Counted from the first letter of the stretch, positions 1 through 8,442 are shown. The stretch is 64,000 nt of DNA from Candidatus Vicinibacter affinis (GCA_016714365.1 JADJNH010000005.1:1154501-1218500); one strand, 5' to 3'. Program-made: numbers and translations. The notes: generated by a model from the letters alone, not told the origin.

Positions 1-1102
1 GACTCTTTTCCCACGCATCAGGAAACAAATCATGGTCACAATCTAAATCAGAATCATAACCTGTGTCTTTCCAAAATTTTTCCCTGACTTTAAAATGACC
101 AACTTCATGTTTTAATACGGATGTAAATCCATAAATGCCAATGAACTGAACAGTAGTGCCAGGAGAGTGATGTCCTATATCACTATCAATATTTCCATAA
201 TCTTGGGTTTCTACTCTATATCCGCAAGACTCACCAATATTGATATTAAAATTTATTTCCCCATATCCAAGCATTACTTTTCTAAATCCATTACATGAAT
301 TGTTGCTATTTGGAACGATCCCAAATTGTGCAACCCTAGGATACCAGTTTTCCCCAGCTTCTGTATTGCCATAGGTTACTTTCACACCACCATTAGGATT
401 CCATTTCCATGTCCCAGTATTTAGATAGCCTAAACTAAAAGTTACTTGTGTTGGATCAGCATTCAACATGGGAATATCACCTGTCATTTTAAACATTTTA
501 ATGCCTTCAGTGGTCAATAGGCTTTTAGCTTCAGCGGACTGTGACCAATAATAAAACCAATTTGGAACATTTTTATCAAAATAGTTGGGGTCATCTTTTC
601 TAAAATAGACTTTAATTGCTTTGCCTGGATTTGGAATCGGGTCAGTGCTTAAGACCGACAGAGAGCCAGAAGTGAGTTTTACAATTCCGTTGGCTTCTCC
701 AAAGTCAGAGTTGTTTGCAGGATGTTTTTCGTATGGAATGTATGCCTCTCCGGTGGAATTCCATGTGGTTGAATTTAATGGCTTAAGATCCCAATAGTCT
801 TCACTACCCACGCCACTGAAAAGTTTCCAGATAAGTATCTTATTAGGGTCATGGCCAATAGCTTTGTATTTTATTTTTTCTTTTACCACATTTCCTTCAA
901 TATCCATACCACTTACAACAACTTTCCAAGTATTATTGTGGCCGGAGAAATTTTTTATTGCAAGACCCGACAAACACTCTACCTGATTACCTCCCGGGAG
1001 GGGAGTGGTCTCCGGTATTTGTGCAGGAATATAATGGACATTGCTGAGCATAACTAAGGCAATATACGTTTTCTTAACTACTTTAAAGAACGGATGAAAC
1101 AT
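1..1102 (-). CDS. Secreted HExxH metalloprotease-like protein, 3' end beyond window
   Basis: The frame is open from an ATG at 1102 to the left edge, giving at least 367 residues with the C-terminus missing. The N-terminus is a probable signal peptide (basic MFHPFFKVVKK, then a hydrophobic stretch ending near IPAQ). Around residues 332-336 there is HEVGH, the zinc-ligand HExxH signature of metallopeptidases, followed at about residues 350-365 by an Asp-rich segment ending LFPDAWE. That ending resembles the DxDxDxxPDxWE calcium-binding loops of bacterial secreted proteins. The middle of the protein is not recognised. It starts 30 bp after the decayed T9SS gene on the same strand. Protease activity is inferred only from the motif; the third zinc ligand cannot be assigned because the protein is cut off. 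Confidence 0.75.
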   Translation of the reverse strand, partial: MFHPFFKVVKKTYIALVMLSNVHYIPAQIPETTPLPGGNQVECLSGLAIKNFSGHNNTWKVVVSGMDIEGNVVKEKIKYKAIGHDPNKILIWKLFSGVGSEDYWDLKPLNSTTWNSTGEAYIPYEKHPANNSDFGEANGIVKLTSGSLSVLSTDPIPNPGKAIKVYFRKDDPNYFDKNVPNWFYYWSQSAEAKSLLTTEGIKMFKMTGDIPMLNADPTQVTFSLGYLNTGTWKWNPNGGVKVTYGNTEAGENWYPRVAQFGIVPNSNNSCNGFRKVMLGYGEINFNINIGESCGYRVETQDYGNIDSDIGHHSPGTTVQFIGIYGFTSVLKHEVGHFKVREKFWKDTGYDSDLDCDHDLFPDAWEKS

Positions 1103-1132
1103 AATGATGATTTGATTGTGTGTGAATGCTTT

Positions 1133-1699
1133 TTATTTTTTTACAAATTTTTTCATAACGACTTCACCATTGGTGGTTTTGAACTTTATGAAATAGATGC
1201 CTGGAGTTAAGAATCCAATTTCTATTTTAATAAGCTTGTTTGATTGAAGAGCTGCCATAGATACCAAATATGATTTTCCATCCAAAGCTATTATTTCAAT
1301 ATGTTCGTGGAGTATTTTAGCATGAAGGGGCGTTTTGAGATAAAGGATATCTTCTGTAGGATTTGGGAAGAGATGGAACTTTAGAGATTCTGACTGAAAA
1401 TTTTTGAGTGCATTCTTTATAGGGATGGTCGTATTTAAATTATGTTCATACACAAATATTCTTTCCAGTTCATTTTCATGGAAGAACATTTTGTCACCGC
1501 TGGAAAGTCCTGCAGAGGAATAGCATCCCATTATGATGGCTTTTCCTTAAGGGGTAATCAAGAAATCATTGATCATTTCACTTCCACTACCCTCTCCAGT
1601 TAAGTATTGTATGGTTTCACCCTGCTGGTTTAAGACTATAAGTAGTATGTCCTGGTATTCAGAATTGAGTAAATCAGGGATAGAAGGATCACGTGGAGT
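1133..1699 (-). pseudogene. Decayed T9SS-sorted repeat protein, 3' remnant
   Basis: The 3' part (1133-1531) encodes a typical T9SS type A sorting domain: an FPNPTED-like start, LTPGIYFIKF, and a basic KKFVKK end. The same frame continues upstream as protein-like sequence to 1699 (IVLNQQGETIQYL, then a GEGSGSE segment) but is cut by an in-frame TAA at 1547-1549 and another at 1700-1702. The upstream text resembles the SBBP/delta-60 type beta-propeller repeats often found before T9SS domains. No signal peptide or full N-terminus remains. I read this as the tail of a larger secreted protein that has lost its 5' part, which is replaced by repeat-rich DNA. A shorter start at 1531 is possible but would give a sorting domain with no export signal. 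Confidence 0.65.
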
Positions 1700-1735
1700 T
1701 TAGCAGGTACTATTTGTAATCTTCATTATTAACAC

Positions 1736-1770
1736 ATTAGCTAATTTTCAAATTTTCAAATTCTCTAATT
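1736..1770. repeat. 35-bp AT-rich direct repeat, copy 1
   Basis: This 35-bp stretch (attagctaattttcaaattt onwards) recurs at 2299-2333 with one mismatch. The two copies flank the palindromic repeat cluster between them, as if the cluster were bounded by them. Function unknown. Confidence 0.7.
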
Positions 1771-1780
1771 CTTCGTGCTT

Positions 1781-1864
1781 GGTTATTTCGAGCTTCCCAG
1801 CTTGAAATTCACGTGCATTTTAATTGGTACTGTTTTTAATCACCGTAATGTTTGACGCTGGGAT
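1781..1864. repeat. Dispersed intergenic repeat, copy also at 18960-19022
   Basis: The first 33 bases (1781-1813, ggttatttcgagcttcccag onwards) match 18960-18992 at 30 of 33 positions. Both copies then continue to a ggtac...tttttaatca-like tail. The segment ttcgagct-tccc-agcttgaa can fold as a short hairpin. This shows a dispersed repeat family present at least twice, about 17 kb apart, always between genes. Confidence 0.65.
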
Positions 1865-2282
1865 GACTGAACGATCTCTGCTTCAGCAGAGTATCGTGCG
1901 ACAGCACGATAAGAGAAGGAACCGCGAAAGCGGCTAACGGGAGAATTAGAGAATGAGAGATGACTGAACGATCTCTGCTTCAACAGAGTATCGTGCGACA
2001 GCACGATAAGTGAAGGAACCCTGCCTGACTGCGTCGGCAGGCAGGCGCTAAAGCGGCTAACGTACACTATATTAGGTTCTGGTTTTAATCACCGTAATGC
2101 TTGACGCTGGGAAGCATGACCGAACGATCTCTGCTTCGGCAGAGTATCGTGCGACAGCACGATAAGTGAGGGAACCCTGCCTGACTGCGTCGGCAGGCAG
2201 GAGCGAAAGCGGTTTTACGTAAATTTTAAATGGTACTATTTTAAATAAACGTAATGTTTGACGCTGGGAAGCATCAAACAAC
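1822..2282. repeat. Cluster of REP-like palindromic repeats
   Basis: Three copies of a roughly 75-100 bp unit begin near 1864, 1961 and 2117. Each contains stacked hairpins: tctgc-ttcg-gcaga type, atcgtgc-gaca-gcacgat, and in the longer copies cctgcctg...caggcagg. A linker of the form tttttaatcaccgtaatg followed by ttgacgctggga precedes copies 1 and 3 (near 1834 and 2091), and a decayed linker closes the cluster (2230-2275). The hairpin arms are better conserved than the rest, as expected of REP/BIME-type elements. Short open frames here (1840-2067, 2072-2290) are translations of the palindromes, not genes. Confidence 0.75.
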
Positions 2283-2298
2283 CACAACATTATTACAA

Positions 2299-2333
2299 AT
2301 TAGCTCATTTTCAAATTTTCAAATTCTCTAATT
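2299..2333. repeat. 35-bp AT-rich direct repeat, copy 2
   Basis: Matches 1736-1770 in 34 of 35 positions and closes the repeat cluster just upstream of the T9SS gene at 2376. Confidence 0.7.
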
Positions 2334-2375
2334 TTCCTAATTTTTTCCTTACTTTAGATCATAATTCAAAGGAAA

Positions 2376-3521
2376 ATGGCAGTAAAAGATTTTATTTTAT
2401 TCATTACAGTTTGCATTTTTAGTCATCTGGCAGGGGTGGCACAATCAGATTTTTGTAAAAAACTCAATCAGCCCGGTTTGATTTTTTGTGATGATTTTGA
2501 ATCCACGCAGGCCATTTCTTCACGATATTTCGAATACAACAACAACAATGGTGATTTTGTACCGCTGGTCGGTCTGGGGCGTAATTCCTCAACAGGAATG
2601 AGGGTAAGATGGCAGCCTGGTGAAGTAGGTGCGGGTAGTTTGTCAAAATCTTTTGGGCGTACCCCTTCCACCTACATCGGTAAAAATGCTTCCATTCCCG
2701 ACAGCACTTTCAAGGAGGTTTATTGGCGTATGGATGTCAGACATCAGGAAGGATGGTTGGGCGGAGGTCCGGCTAAACTTTCACGCGCACTCACTTTGGC
2801 GAATGGCAACTGGGCCACCGGTGCCATGGCTCATATGTGGTCCGGTGGACAGGGAGATTTTTATCTGGGAATGGATCCGGCAACGGGTATTGATGCCAGT
2901 GGCAAGCTGGTGAGTACCAAATACAACGACTTTGCGAATCTTCGGTGGCTGGGATTTAAGGCAGGCAACATTCCTTTGTACAGTTCGGAAAGAGTGGGCG
3001 AATGGTTTTGTATTGAAGGACATGTCAGGTTAAATACGCCCGGTAAGAGCGATGGCGTATTTGAGTTCTGGATCAACGACACCCTTCAGGCAGGTAGTTA
3101 TAATTTGAACTGGCACGGCAATTGGAATGCGGATGAAAGGAATTATGGAATCAACGCCATTTTCTTTGAAAATTATTGGAATGCCGGGTCCCCTGTCTTG
3201 CAGGAAAGGTATTTCGATAATTTGGTAATTGCCACTTCCAAAATATCCTGCAAATCTGCTACCACGCACACTAAAGAAACTTCTCCTTTGCACTGCAAAG
3301 TCTGGCACGATTCACAAAATTTGAATTGGCCGTCAGACCTTGCCCCGAATTCTACGTTGAAGATATATTCACTTTTTGGCCAATTGGTCTTGCAGCCTCC
3401 GGTGAATATTTCCGGTAAACTTAATCTGGCAGAATTGCCACTTCCTGCCGGAATTTATCTCTATCAGTTGAGTGGTCTGTCCTGTGGAACTTCAACAGGT
3501 AAGCTGATATTGCATCCATAG
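2376..3521 (+). CDS. T9SS-sorted exported protein, ConA/polysaccharide-lyase-like fold suspected
   Basis: 381 residues. An N-terminal signal peptide (about 1-22, ending GVAQS) is followed by a body of about 270 residues and a C-terminal T9SS-type domain (about 305-381; LFGQLVLQ, then LPAGIYLYQLSG and a final GKLILHP). The central region has DGVFEFWINDTLQ near residue 225 and many aromatic/Gly segments. These recall jelly-roll lectin or polysaccharide-lyase-like proteins, in which a W-x-N-D/G strand is common. That fold is my inference; no catalytic residues can be assigned. It should be a secreted or cell-surface carbohydrate-interacting protein. It stands alone after the repeat cluster and is followed by 262 bp without genes. 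Confidence 0.75.
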   Translation: MAVKDFILFITVCIFSHLAGVAQSDFCKKLNQPGLIFCDDFESTQAISSRYFEYNNNNGDFVPLVGLGRNSSTGMRVRWQPGEVGAGSLSKSFGRTPSTYIGKNASIPDSTFKEVYWRMDVRHQEGWLGGGPAKLSRALTLANGNWATGAMAHMWSGGQGDFYLGMDPATGIDASGKLVSTKYNDFANLRWLGFKAGNIPLYSSERVGEWFCIEGHVRLNTPGKSDGVFEFWINDTLQAGSYNLNWHGNWNADERNYGINAIFFENYWNAGSPVLQERYFDNLVIATSKISCKSATTHTKETSPLHCKVWHDSQNLNWPSDLAPNSTLKIYSLFGQLVLQPPVNISGKLNLAELPLPAGIYLYQLSGLSCGTSTGKLILHP

Positions 3522-3783
3522 ATTTTTCAAACAAAACAAATGGTCTAAAAAGCGTATTCTATACTTACCCAAGAGGAATATGATTTGCAAATGGAAACTG
3601 TAAGGAGTTTTAATTGACCTGCCTTTCTTGGGGATATAAAAATCTTATGCGAACCTCTGTGCTGAAAATAAAAAAGGTTGATGCTTCCCAGTAAAATGGT
3701 TCAATGCGCCATTGGTACAAAACAAGGTGTTAACCAATTTTGCACATTAAAATGAAGCAATAATATCAGCTAATTCTAATTTT

Positions 3784-4026
3784 TTACAAAACCCTCACCA
3801 AAATGCTCACTTCATTTTTGAGCACCTCTGCAAAACCATTTTTAATGGAGAACTTGTGTTTTTCTCCTTTTTCATCGGTCAGCTGGATGGTGCCTTTGGA
3901 TAATGCAGAAATCAAAGGCGCATGTCGGTCAAGTACTTCAAATTGACCTCCGAGTCCCGGCATTATGATGGCTTTAGCCTGGCCTTCGTAAAGAGAGCTT
4001 TCGGGGGTTAGAATGCTTACCTTCAT
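3784..4026 (-). CDS. atpC: F1Fo ATP synthase epsilon subunit, short form
   Basis: 80 residues from ATG at 4026 (MKVSILTPESSLYEGQA). It contains the N-terminal beta-sandwich of subunit epsilon, including GGQFEVLDRHAPLISAL, the signature around which the subunit contacts gamma and the c-ring. The C-terminal two-helix hairpin of longer epsilon subunits (about 130-140 residues in E. coli), which mediates autoinhibition, is absent; short forms are usual in Bacteroidota. An upstream in-frame ATG would add residues overlapping atpD and is unlikely. It lies 4 bp after the atpD stop, so both are co-transcribed. Only beta and epsilon are here; the other subunits must be elsewhere. Confidence 0.95.
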   Translation of the reverse strand: MKVSILTPESSLYEGQAKAIIMPGLGGQFEVLDRHAPLISALSKGTIQLTDEKGEKHKFSIKNGFAEVLKNEVSILVRVL

Positions 4027-4030
4027 GGGA

Positions 4031-5545
4031 TTAATTGTTTGATTCGGCCAAAATTTTCTTTCCCTTCTCGATGGCATCATCGATCGTTCCTACCAGGTTA
4101 AAGGCTGCTTCCGGATACTGGTCAACTTCACCATCCATGATCATGTTAAATCCGCGGATGGTTTCTTCAATAGGTACCAATACTCCTTTCAGACCGGTAA
4201 ACTGTTCAGCAACATGGAAAGGCTGAGACAAGAACCTTTGTACACGACGTGCGCGGTGTACAATCAATTTATCCTCTTCTGACAATTCTTCCATACCGAG
4301 GATGGCGATGATGTCCAGTAGTTCGTTGTAACGCTGAAGGATATTTTTTACGCGCTGAGCGGTGTTGTAATGCAATTCTCCGATGATCAGCGGATCAAGG
4401 ATTCTTGAAGTAGAATCGAGTGGATCCACCGCAGGATAAATACCCAGTGCTGCAATCTTACGGCTCAATACCGTCGTTGCGTCCAGGTGGGCAAAAGTCG
4501 TAGCGGGTGCCGGGTCAGTCAAGTCATCAGCAGGAACGTAAACCGCCTGTACGGAAGTGATGGATCCTCTTTTGGTAGAGGTGATACGCTCTTGCATCAA
4601 ACCCATCTCTGTAGCAAGCGTTGGTTGGTAACCCACGGCAGAAGGCATACGACCCAACAATGCAGAAACCTCAGAACCTGCCTGCGTGAATCGGAAGATG
4701 TTGTCGATGAAGAAAAGGATGTCTTTTCCTCCTGCAGGATCTGTCATGTCTCCGTCACGGAAATATTCTGCGACGGTAAGACCTGAAAGGGCAACCCTTG
4801 CACGGGCACCCGGCGGTTCATTCATCTGTCCAAAGATGAATGTTGCCTTAGAATCCATTAACTCTTTTTTGTCAACAGAAGCCAAATCCCAGCCTCCTTC
4901 TTCCATGGAGTGCTTGAATTTATCTCCGTATTTTATGATGCCTGCTTCAATCATTTCACGCAACAGGTCATTTCCCTCACGGGTTCTTTCTCCTACTCCT
5001 GCAAAAACGGAAAGACCGCCATATCCTTTCGCAATATTGTTGATCAACTCCTGAATCAATACGGTTTTACCAACACCCGCACCTCCGAACAATCCAATTT
5101 TACCACCTTTGGAATATGGCTCAATCAAATCAATTACCTTGATCCCTGTAAAAAGAACTTCAGTCTCTGTGGACAAATCCTCATAGGTAGGCGGTTTCTG
5201 GTGAATGGAATAAGTATGTGCACGGCTTACCGGTCCAAGACCATCAATAGGCTCTCCTACCACATTAAACAATCGGCCTTTGATTTCTTCACCCACCGGC
5301 ATAGAAATTGTTTCTTTAAGGTCTATAGCCTCTGCTCCACGGGTAAGTCCATCGGTAGAATCCATGGCTACAGCCCGTACACTGTCTTCACCAAGATGTT
5401 GCTGAACTTCCAGGATAAGATCTTCCTTACCTTCACGTTTGATGCAAAGAGCATGATAGATTTCAGGTAGATGCGAACCTTCTCCGGAAAATGATACGTC
5501 CACCACAGGACCGATGATTTGACTTACGCGACCGATATTTGCCAT
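4031..5545 (-). CDS. atpD: F1Fo ATP synthase beta subunit
   Basis: 504 residues, full length for the family. It begins MANIGRVSQIIGPVVDVSF and carries the Walker A loop GGAGVGKT, the catalytic glutamate motif GVGERTREGNDL, the Walker B strand ILFFIDNIFRFTQAG and the DELSEED-loop equivalent MEELSEEDK. This is the catalytic subunit of the F1 head that makes ATP from the proton-motive force at the inner membrane. It heads a two-gene atpD-atpC unit, an arrangement often separated from the main atp cluster in Bacteroidota. A promoter-like TATCTTTG lies 37 bp upstream. Confidence 0.98.
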   Translation of the reverse strand: MANIGRVSQIIGPVVDVSFSGEGSHLPEIYHALCIKREGKEDLILEVQQHLGEDSVRAVAMDSTDGLTRGAEAIDLKETISMPVGEEIKGRLFNVVGEPIDGLGPVSRAHTYSIHQKPPTYEDLSTETEVLFTGIKVIDLIEPYSKGGKIGLFGGAGVGKTVLIQELINNIAKGYGGLSVFAGVGERTREGNDLLREMIEAGIIKYGDKFKHSMEEGGWDLASVDKKELMDSKATFIFGQMNEPPGARARVALSGLTVAEYFRDGDMTDPAGGKDILFFIDNIFRFTQAGSEVSALLGRMPSAVGYQPTLATEMGLMQERITSTKRGSITSVQAVYVPADDLTDPAPATTFAHLDATTVLSRKIAALGIYPAVDPLDSTSRILDPLIIGELHYNTAQRVKNILQRYNELLDIIAILGMEELSEEDKLIVHRARRVQRFLSQPFHVAEQFTGLKGVLVPIEETIRGFNMIMDGEVDQYPEAAFNLVGTIDDAIEKGKKILAESNN

Positions 5546-5581
5546 AAATTAGAATTAATTAGATGTGTTTTTAATCCGCCG

Positions 5582-5610
5582 CAAAGATAAAACCCTGATG
5601 GACGCTGAAA
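5582..5610 (-). promoter_or_regulatory. Promoter of atpD-atpC
   Basis: On the minus strand, TTTC (5610-5607), 17 bases, then TATCTTTG (5589-5582) match the Bacteroidota primary sigma pattern TTTG-N17-22-TAnnTTTG with one change in the -33 box. It is placed correctly for the atpD start at 5545. Confidence 0.6.
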
Positions 5611-5628
5611 GCCTTAATTTTGTTAATA

Positions 5629-6957
5629 ATGATTAAAGATTTGGATAACAATTGGGAAGAACTGAAAACTGCTGCCCTCCACGGTACTCCGGACCCGGTC
5701 GGTCTGGCAAATAAGCTGGCCCATCGTTTCCTTTTGGTCGGGTCCGCGCAATACTTATCCTACCGTGGAAATGACCTGAAATCTTTTCCAAATGCTGCTG
5801 TACAGCCAAGTTGGGAACATTTTTTTGAGCAGATTTTGGGGCAAGATCACCGGGAGCTTTTTTATGAATTTTGTCTATTGTCGCAGCGAAAATCTCAGAT
5901 TTTTCCTGTCAACTTTTTAGTTCAGGTCTTAAAATTCCTCAACAGCCATCCCGAATTAGCAGATTATGCTTTTCCCCTCTTTGGAGAAGCAGGTCAATAT
6001 CTGTGTCGTCAAAATCCGGATTGGCATTGGTTGGCTGCTGACAATTGGGAAAACCCGCTCTCATGCAAAGAATCTTCAAAAAGATTGTTTATATATCGTC
6101 GCTATTTAGAAAGCAAGCCTCATGAATCGTTGTTCTATTTTCTGGAACATGTAAACGATTTTACAGAAAAGGAGCAGGCCGTCATTCTTGAATATGGAAT
6201 GCATTCCTGGCCGTCCATGTCTACCGACCAAATGGATCAATTGGCAAAATTGATCAAACCTAAAAACATACTTTTTCTGTATCTCCTGATTTTCAAAAAT
6301 GATCGGAATGAAATAACCGCAAAATCAAAACTATGTATTGAAGAACTTGTCAAGAAAAAATCTTCAGCGCAAATTGCATTACCTTCTTTAAGAAAAAATC
6401 AAAAAGAATTTTCCTTTGCGCAAATTCTGGAAATCCTTCCGCCTAAATGGATCACAGAAAGGTCCGACGCAAAAAGCATTTTCCAAATACTTTCTCAGGA
6501 AAATTTGCTCAATTCATTTATTGAAGCAATCAGAAAATATAAAGATGCGGAGGCTTCTAAAGTTCTGTCACATTGGTTGATTCAAAAGGATGCATTTAAA
6601 GAAGATTTGGACATGGCCAAATTGTCCTCTTGCCTGAACTTTGAGACTTTCAATGTCCTTTGTCTGGAGGCTCTCAGGAATTTGGGAGGAAAGATTGATT
6701 TGGAGGCATTTCTGCACTTTATACTTGCTGAGAAACATTTCTGGTCTGATGAATTGCTGATAGCAATACTGGATCTGCATCAACACGAACGATTGAGAAG
6801 GGAATACGATCTGGAAGTATTTTATGCGATGATTCCCTATCGCATCAATCCCAACTCATCCAGGCTGGAAGAAATTCCAAAATCGCTGCATCATCTGCAC
6901 GAATCAGTGTTGGGATTTGAGAATGTCCTGCAGTTTAGAAGGCTTCTGAGGAAATAG
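5629..6957 (+). CDS. DUF5691-family-like protein
   Basis: 442 residues from ATG 5629; a TTG at 5620 in frame gives three more. It is a soluble, mostly helical protein with no signal peptide. The N-terminus (NWEELKTAALHGTPDP) and the segment PLFGEAGQYLCRQNPDWHWL near residues 122-141 match what I remember of DUF5691 (W..L...AL.GT at the start; a G..G.WL...NP.W motif). In many bacteria DUF5691 genes lie in one operon with a SWIM zinc-finger gene, a MoxR-type AAA ATPase, a DUF5682 gene and a VWA gene. Here it stands alone, divergent from atpD, while a DUF5682 gene lies at 38738. Molecular function unknown. Confidence 0.7.
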   Translation: MIKDLDNNWEELKTAALHGTPDPVGLANKLAHRFLLVGSAQYLSYRGNDLKSFPNAAVQPSWEHFFEQILGQDHRELFYEFCLLSQRKSQIFPVNFLVQVLKFLNSHPELADYAFPLFGEAGQYLCRQNPDWHWLAADNWENPLSCKESSKRLFIYRRYLESKPHESLFYFLEHVNDFTEKEQAVILEYGMHSWPSMSTDQMDQLAKLIKPKNILFLYLLIFKNDRNEITAKSKLCIEELVKKKSSAQIALPSLRKNQKEFSFAQILEILPPKWITERSDAKSIFQILSQENLLNSFIEAIRKYKDAEASKVLSHWLIQKDAFKEDLDMAKLSSCLNFETFNVLCLEALRNLGGKIDLEAFLHFILAEKHFWSDELLIAILDLHQHERLRREYDLEVFYAMIPYRINPNSSRLEEIPKSLHHLHESVLGFENVLQFRRLLRK

Positions 6958-7047
6958 CCTTTGAATTTATCGATTTCAAAATATTCAACAGGGATGATTT
7001 TGTTTCTATCCCTTGACAATTTAATTCCATATCATTGATATCAAATA

Positions 7048-7968
7048 CTAGAATTTTCGAACTGCTCTGATGTGGTACAAGGCAGTATTCTTTCCGACCG
7101 TGGCAATGTCTCCTGTACCAAATTGAAATACAAAGGCTGTATTAGCTTTAGCTTCTGTGGATGACCAATAATAGTCAAAATGAGTTATGGGAACGGTCAA
7201 AGGGTCACCATCATTATCAGCTATTTTATTGATATAATATCGTCCATTTCTTAACAAATTTAGTTCATCAATCGATGGCAAATACCAGTCTGAGAAGCCA
7301 TTATAATCATAGTCATTACAAATTTGAGCAGCGCTGGCAGAGTGTCCGGATTGCTTTGTAATAGCATTCGAATTCTCTTGCCCATTCCAAAGGCTTTGTG
7401 CGCCATTCCCAATTAAACTGGAACCTACATTGCTCCATACGGTTCCGTTAGAAACGTCATTTAAACTTACTATCAAACCGTGCTCATTACCATCCGGGCC
7501 ATTGTACACATCAAAAATAATTCCTCCCTGAAAGTACTCGCCAATAAAATGTTTTGTTAGAGTCCTTGCTTTTTCTGAATAGAAAGAAAAGGGTACACTA
7601 AGCAGTTGACTATTGCTTTCTAAAGTATAATTATTTCCACCTTTAACATCAATTCTTGTTTTAACAAAATATGGACCATTTCCCCAGTTAATTTTATTTA
7701 ATGTGCCAAGTACTGAGGTGCCTTCACCTATATTTAAGGTGACTAATCCATTTGCATTCGTTGTAGGAGATTGAAGTTCAACAAATACCTGATTTCCATT
7801 AATTGATTTTTCCAATATTGAAATTTCGATTCCAATTTTTTGGTTAGACACCAACGAATTGTCATTTTTTCTAATGATTGCCTGATAGCCTATAAGATCA
7901 GGCGTTTGACATACAAGTTGATTGCCAAATTGCAAGAACAGAAAAGAGACAAATAATAATGTTCTCAT
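7048..7968 (-). CDS. Exported protein with DUF1566 (Lcl-type) C-terminal domain
   Basis: 306 residues. A signal peptide covers about 1-20 (FLFLQFGNQLVCQ). Residues about 22-135 form the Bacteroidota exported module beginning PDLIGYQAIIRKNDNSLV and ending SQLLSVPFSFYSEKA. The C-terminal half (about 145-306) has GGIIFDVYNGPDGNEHGLIV, DWYLPSIDELNLL, YYWSSTE and a final RAVRKF, the pattern of DUF1566/Lcl-like domains, which are related to formylglycine-generating-type lectin folds. Role unknown; likely a cell-surface adhesion or recognition protein. Its ATG overlaps the stop of the upstream 151-residue gene by 4 bp, so the two are translationally coupled. Confidence 0.8.
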   Translation of the reverse strand: MRTLLFVSFLFLQFGNQLVCQTPDLIGYQAIIRKNDNSLVSNQKIGIEISILEKSINGNQVFVELQSPTTNANGLVTLNIGEGTSVLGTLNKINWGNGPYFVKTRIDVKGGNNYTLESNSQLLSVPFSFYSEKARTLTKHFIGEYFQGGIIFDVYNGPDGNEHGLIVSLNDVSNGTVWSNVGSSLIGNGAQSLWNGQENSNAITKQSGHSASAAQICNDYDYNGFSDWYLPSIDELNLLRNGRYYINKIADNDGDPLTVPITHFDYYWSSTEAKANTAFVFQFGTGDIATVGKNTALYHIRAVRKF

Positions 7969-8420
7969 AAAACTAATACTTTAAAGGTTTTTAAATTAGA
8001 TTCTTTAACAAATACCCCCAGATAATAAATACCGGGCAAATAATGGTTTAAGTCAATTGTACTGAATGCAAAATTTGAATTTTTACTTTCTAATATTTTT
8101 CCATCCCCGCTCATTAAAATATAAGTATGGCCGGAAGGCGCTGTCAATTCTATTAAATTTCCAGATTGATTCAATTGCAATACTTCAGTATCAATTAAGT
8201 CTTTAGATTTTGTAAGTCCATTAATGGATGGCTGTTGTATTCCTTCATTTAAATTATTCAAACTGTTGGAAGCATAATTATCAAACACTTGACCGATTGA
8301 AAAAGAGACTGCTGTGGTTCCATTTGAAACATGTCCACCTGAAGAGACCGTCCCTGATTGACAAAAAGACCAATTAAAGATGAAAACTCCAATGACCAGA
8401 ATAAATAATGCTTTGTTCAT
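7965..8420 (-). CDS. Small exported protein with T9SS-like C-terminus
   Basis: 151 residues. Signal peptide about 1-20 (LVIGVFIFNWSFCQ). Next comes the short module SGTVSSGGHVSNG...VSFSIGQVF...LNEGIQQPSI, very common in Bacteroidota surface proteins that end in sorting domains. The last 75 residues (LTAPSGHTYILMSGDGKIL ... YLPGIYYLGVFV ... FKVLVL) resemble a divergent T9SS type A domain without the usual PNP motif. It is first gene of a coupled pair with the DUF1566 gene. Both products are probably exported and may work together, which is inferred only from the 4-bp overlap. Confidence 0.75.
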   Translation of the reverse strand: MNKALFILVIGVFIFNWSFCQSGTVSSGGHVSNGTTAVSFSIGQVFDNYASNSLNNLNEGIQQPSINGLTKSKDLIDTEVLQLNQSGNLIELTAPSGHTYILMSGDGKILESKNSNFAFSTIDLNHYLPGIYYLGVFVKESNLKTFKVLVL

Positions 8421-8442
8421 AATAGCTTAAATCTTAAGTGAT

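Noticed and set aside
1840..2290. Two open frames of 75 and 72 codons on the minus strand
   Set aside because: They translate the palindromic repeats; the same peptide words recur because the DNA repeats, and there is no family or start signal.
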